Source: an uncultured Chlorobiaceae bacterium (GTDB taxonomy: Bacteria > Bacteroidota > Chlorobiia > Chlorobiales > Chlorobiaceae). From it: a stretch of 64,000 nucleotides of DNA. Where the stretch lies: contig CAIPMW010000019.1 of assembly GCA_903866255.1 (NCBI GenBank), forward strand, positions 1 through 64,000, read 5' to 3'. Within the stretch, counting starts at the first letter, position 1, and each line of letters starts with the position of its first letter. Of this stretch, positions 52,494 through 60,402 are shown piece after piece. Under the pieces are notes generated by a model that was given only the letters and a program-made list of their open reading frames with translations, was not told where the DNA came from and made no database searches. The position numbers and the translations under genes were made by a program.

Positions 52494-55061
52494 ATGTCAC
52501 TTACAAAAAGAAAAGATACGCTCCCGATTCCTCCGGTTGATGCGGAAAGATATACCACGGTCTGCCAGTATTGCAGCGCAGGTTGCGGTTACAATGTGTT
52601 CGTATGGCCTGAAAAGAGAAGTGGAACCGCAAAATCTAATGCGTTTCATGTCGACCTCTCAAAACAGGGTGATATAATGTCAGGGTTTTCCTATACGGAG
52701 ACCATGCATAACGTGATCACCAGGAAAAATGGCAATAGATACAATCTCGCTATTATACCGGCAAAAGAGTCTCGAATCAACAAAGGAGACTACTCCATCC
52801 GTGGCGGCACCAATGCGCTGACAGCCTACACACCGACAGGAGTAACCAAAGATCGTCTGAAATATCCGCTGCTTAGAAAAGAGAATGGTTTTGTTGCTAT
52901 TTCGTGGGATCATGCCGTCGAAATCATCGCAACATTGACCAAGAAATCAATGGACAAATATGGTGCCGACAGTGTTGCCATGAAGTTTTACGATCATGGC
53001 AGTTCCGGTCTTGGATTTGAGGACAACTGGGGGGCTGGCAAGTTTTTCTTGACTGGGGTCAAAACACAGTATCTTTCAATTCATAATCGCCCGGCATACA
53101 ATTCAGAAGTGTGGGGTTCGAGGGAACGAGGCATGCACGAGCTCAACTATGATGTTGATGATGCACGCCTTGCCGACACCATTGTTCTCTGGGGTGCAAA
53201 TGCTTATGAAGGTGCTACTATTTTTTACACCGAGCACATTATGCCGAACCTCCAGGGTGGCTCAATTGATGAAAAAAAGAGAGAGTTTGCCTCAGGGGAG
53301 CCTGCAGATGAGGGTCGTATTGTTATTATTGATCCTCGCAAGAATGCAACGACGACCGTCAGCCAGGATATCAGCGCCGAGAGAGTTCTGCATCTGCGTC
53401 CGAACCTTGGTACGGACTGGATTTTAGCCAATGCGCTGGCAAGAATTGCATGGGAAAACAAATGGTACGACAATGACTATCTCCAGAAGCGTACCGATAT
53501 GAAGACCTTTGAGGATTACAAGAGCAAATCTCTGGAACTGGCCAAGTCACTTTCAGCGTTTCTTGCTGATGCAGAAAAGATTACAGGAGTCTCCAGAAAA
53601 GAGATGGAAGAGGCGGCAGCCTGGATTGCCAAACCAAAAGCAGGTGGGTTTAAGCGTAGAACACTCACGCTTTATGAAAAAGGCATTATCTGGAACATGA
53701 AAAACTATGACCAGGTTGCCGCAATAGCGCAGCTCAATGTGCTTACCCACAATGTAGGAAGGCCGGGCACCGGATGTGGAAGACTTGGCGGTCATCAGGA
53801 GGGATATGTACGACCTGGCGCTCCAACTCCTGGCTCAATTTATGCCGGTGGACCTCCAAAAAATGTTGATAAATACGTTACCGGTGGTGGTGGAAAAATT
53901 TACTGGGTTGGTGCTACGGATCCCTATTTGTCGACACCGAACAGCAAGTTTTTCAAAAAATCGGTCAAAAAACGGGCAACTGATCTTCTCGATTATCTCG
54001 ACAATGGTGGGATTCCATCTGACCCGAAAGCCTATATTGCCAAAGTCCTTGAGGCATTTGAAAAGACTGACGGACTCTTTATGGTTGTGCAGGACATTTA
54101 TAAAACGCACACGTCAGAGGATGCCATGCTGATTCTGCCTGCAGCAGGTTGGGGTGAGGCTGTGGATACTTCGATCAACTGCCACAGTCGCCTTCTGAGA
54201 ATTTACGACAAGTTCATGGATGCTCCTGGAGAGGCTCTTCCAGACTGGAAGATTCTTGCTCTTGTCGGCAACAAAATTAAAGCGCTCTATACTGCGGACG
54301 GCAACAAGGAGATGGCGGCGAGATTCAGCGGTATGGAGTGGAAAACAGATGCAGAGGTGTTCGCCGATGGCGCGCAGGAATTTGGCGACAACAGGGCAAC
54401 CGAAGCAGAGGAGGCAAGACTGTCGGCAGAGTGTTACAAAGGGGTGACCCATGAGATGCTGAGAAAACTTGGTAACGAAGGAATTCAGACACCTGTGCGT
54501 CAGGATCCTGCAACGGGCAAGCTTTTTGGGACAAAACGTCGTTATCAGCACACATTTGCGTCCAAGGATGGGCTTTTCAAATGGTATGGCACTGATGCGT
54601 GGACAGGGTATCCTGCTGAAATAGCGAAATATCTTGATAACCCAACCTATCCATACTGGTTTACCACCGGGCGCTCCCAGCATGTCTGGCAGACTATGTA
54701 TCACGACAAAAGGATTCCAGAGAAGCTTATGACAGTTCCACTTCCTTACCTTGAAATTCACCCGGATGATGCGAGCAAGCTCAGCCTTAATACTGGTGAT
54801 ATGGCTGAGGTGTTCAATGAAGAGGGTTCATGTCTAGCTCTTGTCTATGTCAACGACGCAACAAAACCAGGGCTTGTTTTTGGTATCATGTTCCATGCGA
54901 AGGGGACAATGAATAACTTGACCTCTTCTTACACCGATCCGAAGACAACCATTCCTTGGTACAAGGGAACAAAGGTGGGTGTAAAGAAATACTATGGAAA
55001 ACTTGATGATGCCATTAAAACGGTAAGTCTCCTGTCAAATAACGATTTCAGGACGCAGTAA
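52494..55061 (+). CDS. aioA: AioA-like molybdopterin oxidoreductase (arsenite oxidase family large subunit)
   Basis: An 855-residue DMSO-reductase-family catalytic subunit, expected to bind bis-MGD and one 3Fe-4S cluster through Cys24, Cys27 and Cys31 in CQYCSAGC, with Ser101 where others have a fourth cysteine, as in AioA. IHNRPAYNSE, GIIW, THNVGRPGTGC, RLGGHQEGYVRP and WQTMYHD match AioA landmarks. Arg430 and His434 align with the substrate-pocket pair reported as Arg419 and His423 in Alcaligenes faecalis. The position I align with its His195 is Trp207, next to a new His215. It has no signal of its own, so it should ride with AioB. Arsenite oxidation is likely; iodate reductase (IdrA) or another oxyanion enzyme of the same branch is the alternative. 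Confidence 0.85.
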   Translation: MSLTKRKDTLPIPPVDAERYTTVCQYCSAGCGYNVFVWPEKRSGTAKSNAFHVDLSKQGDIMSGFSYTETMHNVITRKNGNRYNLAIIPAKESRINKGDYSIRGGTNALTAYTPTGVTKDRLKYPLLRKENGFVAISWDHAVEIIATLTKKSMDKYGADSVAMKFYDHGSSGLGFEDNWGAGKFFLTGVKTQYLSIHNRPAYNSEVWGSRERGMHELNYDVDDARLADTIVLWGANAYEGATIFYTEHIMPNLQGGSIDEKKREFASGEPADEGRIVIIDPRKNATTTVSQDISAERVLHLRPNLGTDWILANALARIAWENKWYDNDYLQKRTDMKTFEDYKSKSLELAKSLSAFLADAEKITGVSRKEMEEAAAWIAKPKAGGFKRRTLTLYEKGIIWNMKNYDQVAAIAQLNVLTHNVGRPGTGCGRLGGHQEGYVRPGAPTPGSIYAGGPPKNVDKYVTGGGGKIYWVGATDPYLSTPNSKFFKKSVKKRATDLLDYLDNGGIPSDPKAYIAKVLEAFEKTDGLFMVVQDIYKTHTSEDAMLILPAAGWGEAVDTSINCHSRLLRIYDKFMDAPGEALPDWKILALVGNKIKALYTADGNKEMAARFSGMEWKTDAEVFADGAQEFGDNRATEAEEARLSAECYKGVTHEMLRKLGNEGIQTPVRQDPATGKLFGTKRRYQHTFASKDGLFKWYGTDAWTGYPAEIAKYLDNPTYPYWFTTGRSQHVWQTMYHDKRIPEKLMTVPLPYLEIHPDDASKLSLNTGDMAEVFNEEGSCLALVYVNDATKPGLVFGIMFHAKGTMNNLTSSYTDPKTTIPWYKGTKVGVKKYYGKLDDAIKTVSLLSNNDFRTQ

Positions 55062-55085
55062 CTGTTGGCAAGATTTCTTATACTG

Positions 55086-55125
55086 AAAAAGGCGCTGACT
55101 CTTTGACAGAGTGTAGCGCCTTTTT
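55086..55125 (+). terminator. Intrinsic terminator after aioA
   Basis: AAAAAGGCGCT at 55086-55096 pairs with AGCGCCTTTTT at 55115-55125, with extra inner pairing of ACTCT and AGAGT, and ends in five Ts. It begins 25 bases after the aioA stop and separates aioBA from moaA. Confidence 0.92.
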
Positions 55126-55164
55126 AGTCGTCATGCACTTTTATTGCACATTTTCCCCCTCAGC

Positions 55165-56157
55165 ATGAGTAATTCCGCGAAGAGTTTACTTGTCGATACA
55201 TTTTCCCGATCTATAGATTATGTGAGGATTGCCGTCACGTCACGGTGTAATCTGCGCTGCTCATATTGCATGAGTGAGGTGCATGAAGATCACTTTCGGG
55301 GTGACTCTATTCTGAGCAAACAGGAGCTCTTTACCATTATTGAAGTGCTTGCCTCTCTTGGGATTACCAAAATTCGGTTTACCGGTGGTGAGCCTCTTCT
55401 TCATGGCGATATTGTCGAGCTGGTCCATAAGGCAAAAAATGCTGGTATCACAACGGTAACCCTGACCACGAATGGTCTGCTTCTCGATCGATTTTTTCCT
55501 GCCCTGGTTGACGCAGGACTTGATGCCATTAATTTTAGTATTGACACTCTTGATCGTGAACTTTATCACACCATAACGAGGCGGGATGAGTATGGACGGG
55601 TACGCGATAATCTCGACAGACTTCTTGAATCCCCGGTGATTCCCGTGAAACTCAATGTTGTGCTGATGCGTGGTATTAATTGTGACGATATTCAGCGATT
55701 TGTAACGTTGACCAGAGAGCATGCCGTGACCGTGCGATTTATGGAGCTGCAACCATTTGATGATAATCAGATATGGCGTACGGGCAAATTTTTGGGGGCC
55801 GATAAAATTCAGGAGTTATTGAAAAGCTCTTACCCCGATATTCAGACGGTCAGAGGCCATGCAACCCAATATTTCAGCTTTACCTTGCCAGGTCACAAAG
55901 GTTCGATAGCCATTATTCCTGCATTTACAAGAAATTTCTGTGGCCAGTGCAATAAAATCCGTATTACCTCAGATGGAAAAATAATCAGTTGTCTGTATGA
56001 GAAAGAGGGGCTGATGCTGCTACCACTGTTGCGGAGTCATGCAGGTCGCGAAGAGATAGCCGATCTGTTTCGCAAAGCGGTTATAAAAAAACCTGTGGAC
56101 GGCAAGCATGCTGCGAGGGATTCAGTAAGAACCAGCATGTCCGAAATTGGAGGATAG
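55165..56157 (+). CDS. moaA: GTP 3',8-cyclase MoaA
   Basis: A 330-residue radical SAM enzyme doing the first step of molybdenum cofactor synthesis. The N-terminal cluster cysteines are 28, 32 and 35 in CNLRCSYC, the C-terminal cluster is in NFCGQCNKIRIT followed by SCLY, and the protein ends MSEIGG with the functional C-terminal diglycine. I chose ATG 55165 over the in-frame TTG at 55144. It follows the aioA terminator, so it is transcribed separately. With moaCB, moeA and mobBA only MoaD and MoaE are missing. Confidence 0.94.
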   Translation: MSNSAKSLLVDTFSRSIDYVRIAVTSRCNLRCSYCMSEVHEDHFRGDSILSKQELFTIIEVLASLGITKIRFTGGEPLLHGDIVELVHKAKNAGITTVTLTTNGLLLDRFFPALVDAGLDAINFSIDTLDRELYHTITRRDEYGRVRDNLDRLLESPVIPVKLNVVLMRGINCDDIQRFVTLTREHAVTVRFMELQPFDDNQIWRTGKFLGADKIQELLKSSYPDIQTVRGHATQYFSFTLPGHKGSIAIIPAFTRNFCGQCNKIRITSDGKIISCLYEKEGLMLLPLLRSHAGREEIADLFRKAVIKKPVDGKHAARDSVRTSMSEIGG

Positions 56158-56168
56158 AGGCCCCTTGA

Positions 56169-56609
56169 TTACGGAGCCATCTTCCAGATTGCCATGCCAG
56201 CCGCGATGGTGCCGCCCTCAATCACCCTGCAGAAGAGCCCCTCCCTGGGCATGATGCATTCCCCTGTTGCAACTTTTATAGCGCACCCCGCATTATGGCA
56301 CTCCTTGCCGATTTGGGTAATTTCAAGAACAGCGCCAGCGCCGACAAGCAGTGAGTCCCCGATGGAAAGTGTTGAAAGATCAATGTCTCTTGTGACAATA
56401 TTTTCAGCAAACATGCCATGGTCAAGTCCAGGCATTTTTTTACGCATACGGTCAATACTCTCTCCCGCAAGAACTGACACTTGACGATGCCACTCTCCTG
56501 CGTGAGCATCACCCTCAATTCCCCACTCCGCTCTGAGCGAAATGTGGTCGACGGGAGTTTTTATAATTCCTTTTTTGTCGCTGATACAGACTGCTTCTAT
56601 GATGCCCAT
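56169..56609 (-). CDS. MOSC domain protein
   Basis: A 146-residue single-domain MOSC protein. HAGEWHRQVSVLAGESID, FAENIVTRDID and GKECHNAGCAIK (with conserved cysteines) are the family features. MOSC proteins bind molybdopterin-type cofactors or transfer sulfur. Here it is convergent with moaA, 11 bases apart, and lies within the cofactor cluster, so a role in sulfuration or handling of the cofactor is likely but unproven. Confidence 0.88.
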   Translation of the reverse strand: MGIIEAVCISDKKGIIKTPVDHISLRAEWGIEGDAHAGEWHRQVSVLAGESIDRMRKKMPGLDHGMFAENIVTRDIDLSTLSIGDSLLVGAGAVLEITQIGKECHNAGCAIKVATGECIMPREGLFCRVIEGGTIAAGMAIWKMAP

Positions 56610-56702
56610 GTTGTTGTGTGTTGAGTGTTACATTTTTGGCTTCAGTGAAATATAATTCAAAATCCTGAAGCGGAGATGGGCTTTATTACCTTTCCCTTTT
56701 GT

Positions 56703-56730
56703 TTGATATATCGTATATTTGCGATGAACT
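56703..56730 (+). promoter_or_regulatory. Element with imperfect palindrome ATCGTATATTTGCGAT, copy 1
   Basis: A 28-base block, identical at 27 of 28 positions to 60325-60352. The core is an imperfect palindrome with ATCG and CGAT ends, followed by ATGAACT. It lies 228 bases before the thioredoxin gene on the plus strand. Such spaced half-sites resemble operators of ArsR-family metalloregulators. No arsR gene is in the window; a short frame starting at ATGAACT stops after four codons. Confidence 0.6.
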
Positions 56731-56957
56731 TTTGCTGAGCTTTGTGAGGCAGTATAATACAAACAGCCCTTGATCGTGATAATTTTGTGAGGCATGATGC
56801 TGTTTTTCAAGTGTTTGTATATTGTTGACGTCTGGTGTCAAAGCCTCATAATTTAGTGCGGCAAGAGGGTTGATGGTGGCAATATTTGCCTGTCAGGTTC
56901 TGGCAGATTAGTTGGTGGTACTGAACAGTAACGACATTAATGAAAGGATAGTGGGTC
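56731..56957. other. Non-coding leader between the shared element and the thioredoxin gene
   Basis: About 227 bases without a credible gene. A minus-strand frame of 60 codons (56628-56810) lacks a ribosome site and recognisable motifs. A purine-rich GAAAGGATAG precedes the thioredoxin ATG and is its likely ribosome site. The region may be the remains of a lost small gene, such as a regulator, but nothing recognisable is left. Confidence 0.5.
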
Positions 56958-57329
56958 ATGAAACATCCCAAAGTAATTTTTCTGATAACAGTCCTCTCTC
57001 TGCTTATGTTGTTCAATAACGGGCAGGCGGTAATCCAGCCTCGGGTAACCTTTGTTGAACTTGGCGCGACATGGTGTACTCCCTGCAAGTTGATGCAGCC
57101 GGTGATGCGTTCTTTGGAAAGCAGATACGGAGAGCAGCTCAAAGTTATCTTTTATAATGTCTCCAGTGCCCAGGAGCGGAGTTATGCTCAGCAGTATCGG
57201 ATACGGCTGATTCCGACACAGGTTTTTCTGGATAGTAACGGGAAGGAATTTTTTCGACACGAGGGATTTTTTCCTGAAACCGGGATTGATAACCTTTTGA
57301 GGCAACAAGGGCTCAGTCCGACGAAATAA
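56958..57329 (+). CDS. Exported or membrane-anchored thioredoxin-like protein
   Basis: A 123-residue thioredoxin-fold protein with an N-terminal hydrophobic segment (about 6-22) that acts as a signal or anchor. The redox site is WCTPCK with Cys40 and Cys43, and the cis-proline is in RLIPTQVFLD. It would reduce or exchange disulfides in the periplasm. The next gene, 13 bases on, is a CcdA-like membrane protein, the usual supplier of electrons for such a thioredoxin. Confidence 0.88.
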   Translation: MKHPKVIFLITVLSLLMLFNNGQAVIQPRVTFVELGATWCTPCKLMQPVMRSLESRYGEQLKVIFYNVSSAQERSYAQQYRIRLIPTQVFLDSNGKEFFRHEGFFPETGIDNLLRQQGLSPTK

Positions 57330-57342
57330 GGGAGCGAACACT

Positions 57343-58053
57343 ATGCTTGAGTCTCTTTTTTCCGCATTGACGATGGCGCTGAGCCAGAGCTATTTTGTAG
57401 CTTTTGCGGCCTCATTTGCCTGGGGAATTCTCAGTGTTCTGCTCAGCCCCTGCCATCTTTCGGCCATTCCTCTTGTTATCGGTTATATCAGCAGTCATGG
57501 TCGGGTAAAAGTGCAACGAACAGTCTCACTTTCCCTCCTCTTCGCATCCGGCAGTTTATTCACTATTGCCATTATCGGAGTGATCACCGCCTCAATGGGG
57601 AGGATGCTCGGTGATACGGGCGAGTGGGGGAACTATGTGATTGCCGGAGTATTTATTTCAATGGGGTTGTACCTTATGGAGGTGATCTCGTATAATTGGA
57701 ATTGGATAGCAATACCTGACGAGCAGCGTGGTGGACTATGGGGAGCTTTTTTATTGGGCATCCTTTTTGGTACGGGGCTTGGCCCTTGTACCTTTGCTTT
57801 TCTGGCGCCTGTTCTTGGCGTTGTCTTCAGTATTGGAACTCAAAACTGGCCCAAAGCAGTGTTGCTTATTGGTTCCTTCGGAATCGGTCATGGTGTGGTC
57901 ATTGCCGTTGCTGGCAGTATGACCATTCTGGTGCAACACTACCTTGACTGGTCCGGAAAATCACCTGCAATGCTCTATGTCAAGCGGGGCTCCGGGTTTG
58001 TGCTTCTTGTGGCAGGGTTCTATTTTCTCATTACTGCATTTTTTCGGGAATAA
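57343..58053 (+). CDS. CcdA/DsbD-type transmembrane thiol transporter
   Basis: A 236-residue protein with about six spans. The two redox cysteines are in LSPCHLS (Cys37) and LGPCTFAF (Cys149), each in a proline-containing membrane helix, as in CcdA. It carries reducing equivalents across the membrane to periplasmic thioredoxins. Pairing with the upstream thioredoxin forms a minimal reducing system that could serve cytochrome c maturation or thiol protection near the AioBA enzyme. Confidence 0.88.
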   Translation: MLESLFSALTMALSQSYFVAFAASFAWGILSVLLSPCHLSAIPLVIGYISSHGRVKVQRTVSLSLLFASGSLFTIAIIGVITASMGRMLGDTGEWGNYVIAGVFISMGLYLMEVISYNWNWIAIPDEQRGGLWGAFLLGILFGTGLGPCTFAFLAPVLGVVFSIGTQNWPKAVLLIGSFGIGHGVVIAVAGSMTILVQHYLDWSGKSPAMLYVKRGSGFVLLVAGFYFLITAFFRE

Positions 58054-58095
58054 TAAGGTAGTGCCAGCAGTTTCCTGAACCGTTTGCAGTGCTTC

Positions 58096-58698
58096 TCACT
58101 CTATCTCTATGCCGTAGGTGTCAAGTAACCCTGTTACTGCGGGGATTGAGAATCTTGCTTTTTTCAGTCGGTTGGTTTCGGGGTTGATTGAGTAGTTGAA
58201 TGCAGTAGTAAAATTTGTCTCTTCAAGATTGGTGTGGAAAAAGGTGGTCTGCAGCAGGTCACAATTCTCGAAGAAGGCCCCGCGCAACTCTGCTTCACTG
58301 AAATCAGCCTCCTGCAGATTGCAGTTTTTGAAATGGGTGTTTTTGAGCTTCATGTGGGCAAAAAGCGAAAGCTTGACCATGCAGTTCTCAAAATAGAGTT
58401 CAAGCAGAAATTTTCGGCACTCACTGAACAGCACCCCCAGCAATTTGCAGTCAAGAAATTTGACCTCCTGTAAACTGGTGTTTTTGAGCTTCACAAGACT
58501 TGCATCGCACCCGTCAAAGGTACACTTGAAGAATGTCATACAGGAAAGATCGACACCGTTGAAGTTACAATGGATAAAGTTGCACTCTTCATAACTTCCT
58601 CCAGCAAGCCTCTCCTTCCTGAAATCGATTTTTTCGAATATTTTGTTGTCTGTGATACTGCTTTTCATGATGTTATTCCGGGGGTATTCTGGATTCAC
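58096..58698 (-). CDS. Pentapeptide-repeat protein (cysteine-rich)
   Basis: A 200-residue protein made of about 20 pentapeptide repeats of the A(N/D)LxX type, with cysteine common at repeat edges (CNFNGVDLSCMTFFKCTF). It should fold as a right-handed quadrilateral beta-helix. I keep the GTG start at 58698 because GAGGAA lies just upstream; ATG 58668 is an alternative. Function is unknown. It is convergent with the CcdA-like gene. Confidence 0.8.
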   Translation of the reverse strand: MNPEYPRNNIMKSSITDNKIFEKIDFRKERLAGGSYEECNFIHCNFNGVDLSCMTFFKCTFDGCDASLVKLKNTSLQEVKFLDCKLLGVLFSECRKFLLELYFENCMVKLSLFAHMKLKNTHFKNCNLQEADFSEAELRGAFFENCDLLQTTFFHTNLEETNFTTAFNYSINPETNRLKKARFSIPAVTGLLDTYGIEIE

Positions 58699-58895
58699 TC
58701 TGCTTCCTCAGCACATTCCGGCAAAGCAAAGTCTCTGTTGACGGCAATATATCGATAATTTTTGATGATGATTATCACCGTCATCAGACGGAGCGATATT
58801 CCCTCCCATGTATGTGCCTGAACACCTTTTTCGCTACATTGCGGGAGAATGCCTCGCAGGGGTTGGAGATAATATTTTCATGACATTCTCTCTCT

Positions 58896-60284
58896 ATGGA
58901 AACAGATCAGGGCTTTTCTGAATTGGCACTGTTGAGATCGACATTTCAGAGTGGTGTGACCCGCAATCTGAAGTGGAGGCGCTCACAGTTACAGGCTCTT
59001 GATGCCTTTCTCGTTGAGTGTGAAGGGGAGATTGCTGATGCATTGTATGATGATCTGCAAAAATCTGCGGCAGAGGTGTTTTTAACAGAAACAAACTATC
59101 TCCGGGGCGAAATTCGCTACGCCTTGAAGCATCTGAAGGGGTGGATGAAGCCTCATCGGGTTTCTGTTCCCTTGATCTATCAACCAGCAAAAGCCTGGTA
59201 CTCGCGTGAACCCTATGGCGTTGTCCTTATCATGGGGGCATGGAACTACCCGCTGCATCTTTGTCTTGCCCCTCTTGTCAGCGCCATAGCTGCCGGTAAT
59301 TGCGTGATTATCAAACCGTCGGAACTTGCTCCGCATACCTCTGCCGTTATTGCTGCAGGGTTGGGGAAATATCTTGACCGGAAGGCGATTGCTGTGGTCG
59401 AAGGTGGAGCGCATGAGGCCAGGGCTCTGCTTGAGCAGCGATTTAATTACATTTTTTACACCGGTAGTGAGGCGATTGGTCGGGAGGTGATGTCTGCTGC
59501 CGCAAAGCATTTGACTCCTTTGACGCTTGAGCTTGGGGGAAAATGTCCCTGTATTGTTGATGAACATTCGGATATTGGTGTGGCAGCGCGTCGAATTGTA
59601 TGGGCCAAATTTTTGAATGCTGGCCAGACCTGCCTTGCGCCTGATTATGTTCTTGTTCACGAAACGCGGGAGGCTGAGCTGCTCCGTTCAATGGAGGAGG
59701 CTATCATCAGTTATTACGGTGATGAGCCCCGTACCAGTCCCGAATATCCTCGTATTGTCAATGCCTTTCATGTCAGACGGCTTGCATCGCTTATGGAGGT
59801 TGCTTCAATCTGGAGTGGGGGAAGTACAGAGCCGGATGATTGTTATGTTGCACCAACCATTCTTTGTGGGGTAACGCCAACATCACCAATCATGCAGTCA
59901 GAGATTTTTGGCCCCTTGCTGCCGGTGATTGGGTATAAAGAGCTTGGTGAAGCGCTCACTATCGTTGCTGGCAGAAAAGAGCCTCTGGCGATCTACCTCT
60001 TCTCTTCTGACCGGTTGGTGCAGGAGCGGGTGGTGAGCTGCTCCCGTTCAGGAGGAGTGTGTATCAACGATCTGTTGTTTCAGGCAGTGCCTCACGGGCT
60101 GCCATTTGGCGGAGTTGGCAGCAGTGGCTTTGGCTGTTACCATGGTCGATTCGGGTTTGAGGCCTTTTCTCATCCGCGAAGTGTGTTCCATAGAGCGAAC
60201 CATCCGGATTTCCCTCTGCGTTATCCGCCCTACAGTGGCAAAACATTCAACGTTCTCAGGCGATTGCTCGACTGGTTTGGATAA
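58896..60284 (+). CDS. Aldehyde dehydrogenase, class-3-like
   Basis: A 462-residue NAD(P)-dependent dehydrogenase. The catalytic glutamate lies in LELGGKCP, the catalytic cysteine in NAGQTCLAPDYVL, and GAWNYPLHLCLAPL and EIFGPLLPV are typical of the shorter class 3 type that oxidises fatty or aromatic aldehydes. It lacks the N-terminal extension of class 1 enzymes. The substrate cannot be told from sequence. It is separated by about 120 bases from the permease gene downstream. Confidence 0.9.
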   Translation: METDQGFSELALLRSTFQSGVTRNLKWRRSQLQALDAFLVECEGEIADALYDDLQKSAAEVFLTETNYLRGEIRYALKHLKGWMKPHRVSVPLIYQPAKAWYSREPYGVVLIMGAWNYPLHLCLAPLVSAIAAGNCVIIKPSELAPHTSAVIAAGLGKYLDRKAIAVVEGGAHEARALLEQRFNYIFYTGSEAIGREVMSAAAKHLTPLTLELGGKCPCIVDEHSDIGVAARRIVWAKFLNAGQTCLAPDYVLVHETREAELLRSMEEAIISYYGDEPRTSPEYPRIVNAFHVRRLASLMEVASIWSGGSTEPDDCYVAPTILCGVTPTSPIMQSEIFGPLLPVIGYKELGEALTIVAGRKEPLAIYLFSSDRLVQERVVSCSRSGGVCINDLLFQAVPHGLPFGGVGSSGFGCYHGRFGFEAFSHPRSVFHRANHPDFPLRYPPYSGKTFNVLRRLLDWFG

Positions 60285-60324
60285 CTGTATGAATTGTGAT
60301 GCTGCTGGTTAATTTCTTTTTTCT

Positions 60325-60352
60325 TTGATTTATCGTATATTTGCGATGAACT
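60325..60352 (+). promoter_or_regulatory. Element with imperfect palindrome ATCGTATATTTGCGAT, copy 2
   Basis: It differs at one base from 56703-56730 and lies 51 bases before the GTG start of the ArsP-like permease. It ends with ATGAACT, after which the reading frame stops within seven codons. A common operator for the permease and for the thioredoxin unit is the simplest reading. Confidence 0.65.
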
Positions 60353-60402
60353 CATATTTCTCGCAGTAAGCGAATCTCAACAGCCCCCAACTCTTTGCAA
60401 TA

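Noticed and set aside
52494-55061. Formate dehydrogenase or periplasmic nitrate reductase
   Set aside because: The three-cysteine cluster motif with a serine in the fourth position, the adjacent Rieske subunit and the RLGGHQEGYVRP motif fit the Aio branch, and there is no selenocysteine or Nap-type accessory gene.
56628-56810. A 60-codon minus-strand frame
   Set aside because: There is no ribosome site or family motif, and it covers the shared 28-bp regulatory element.
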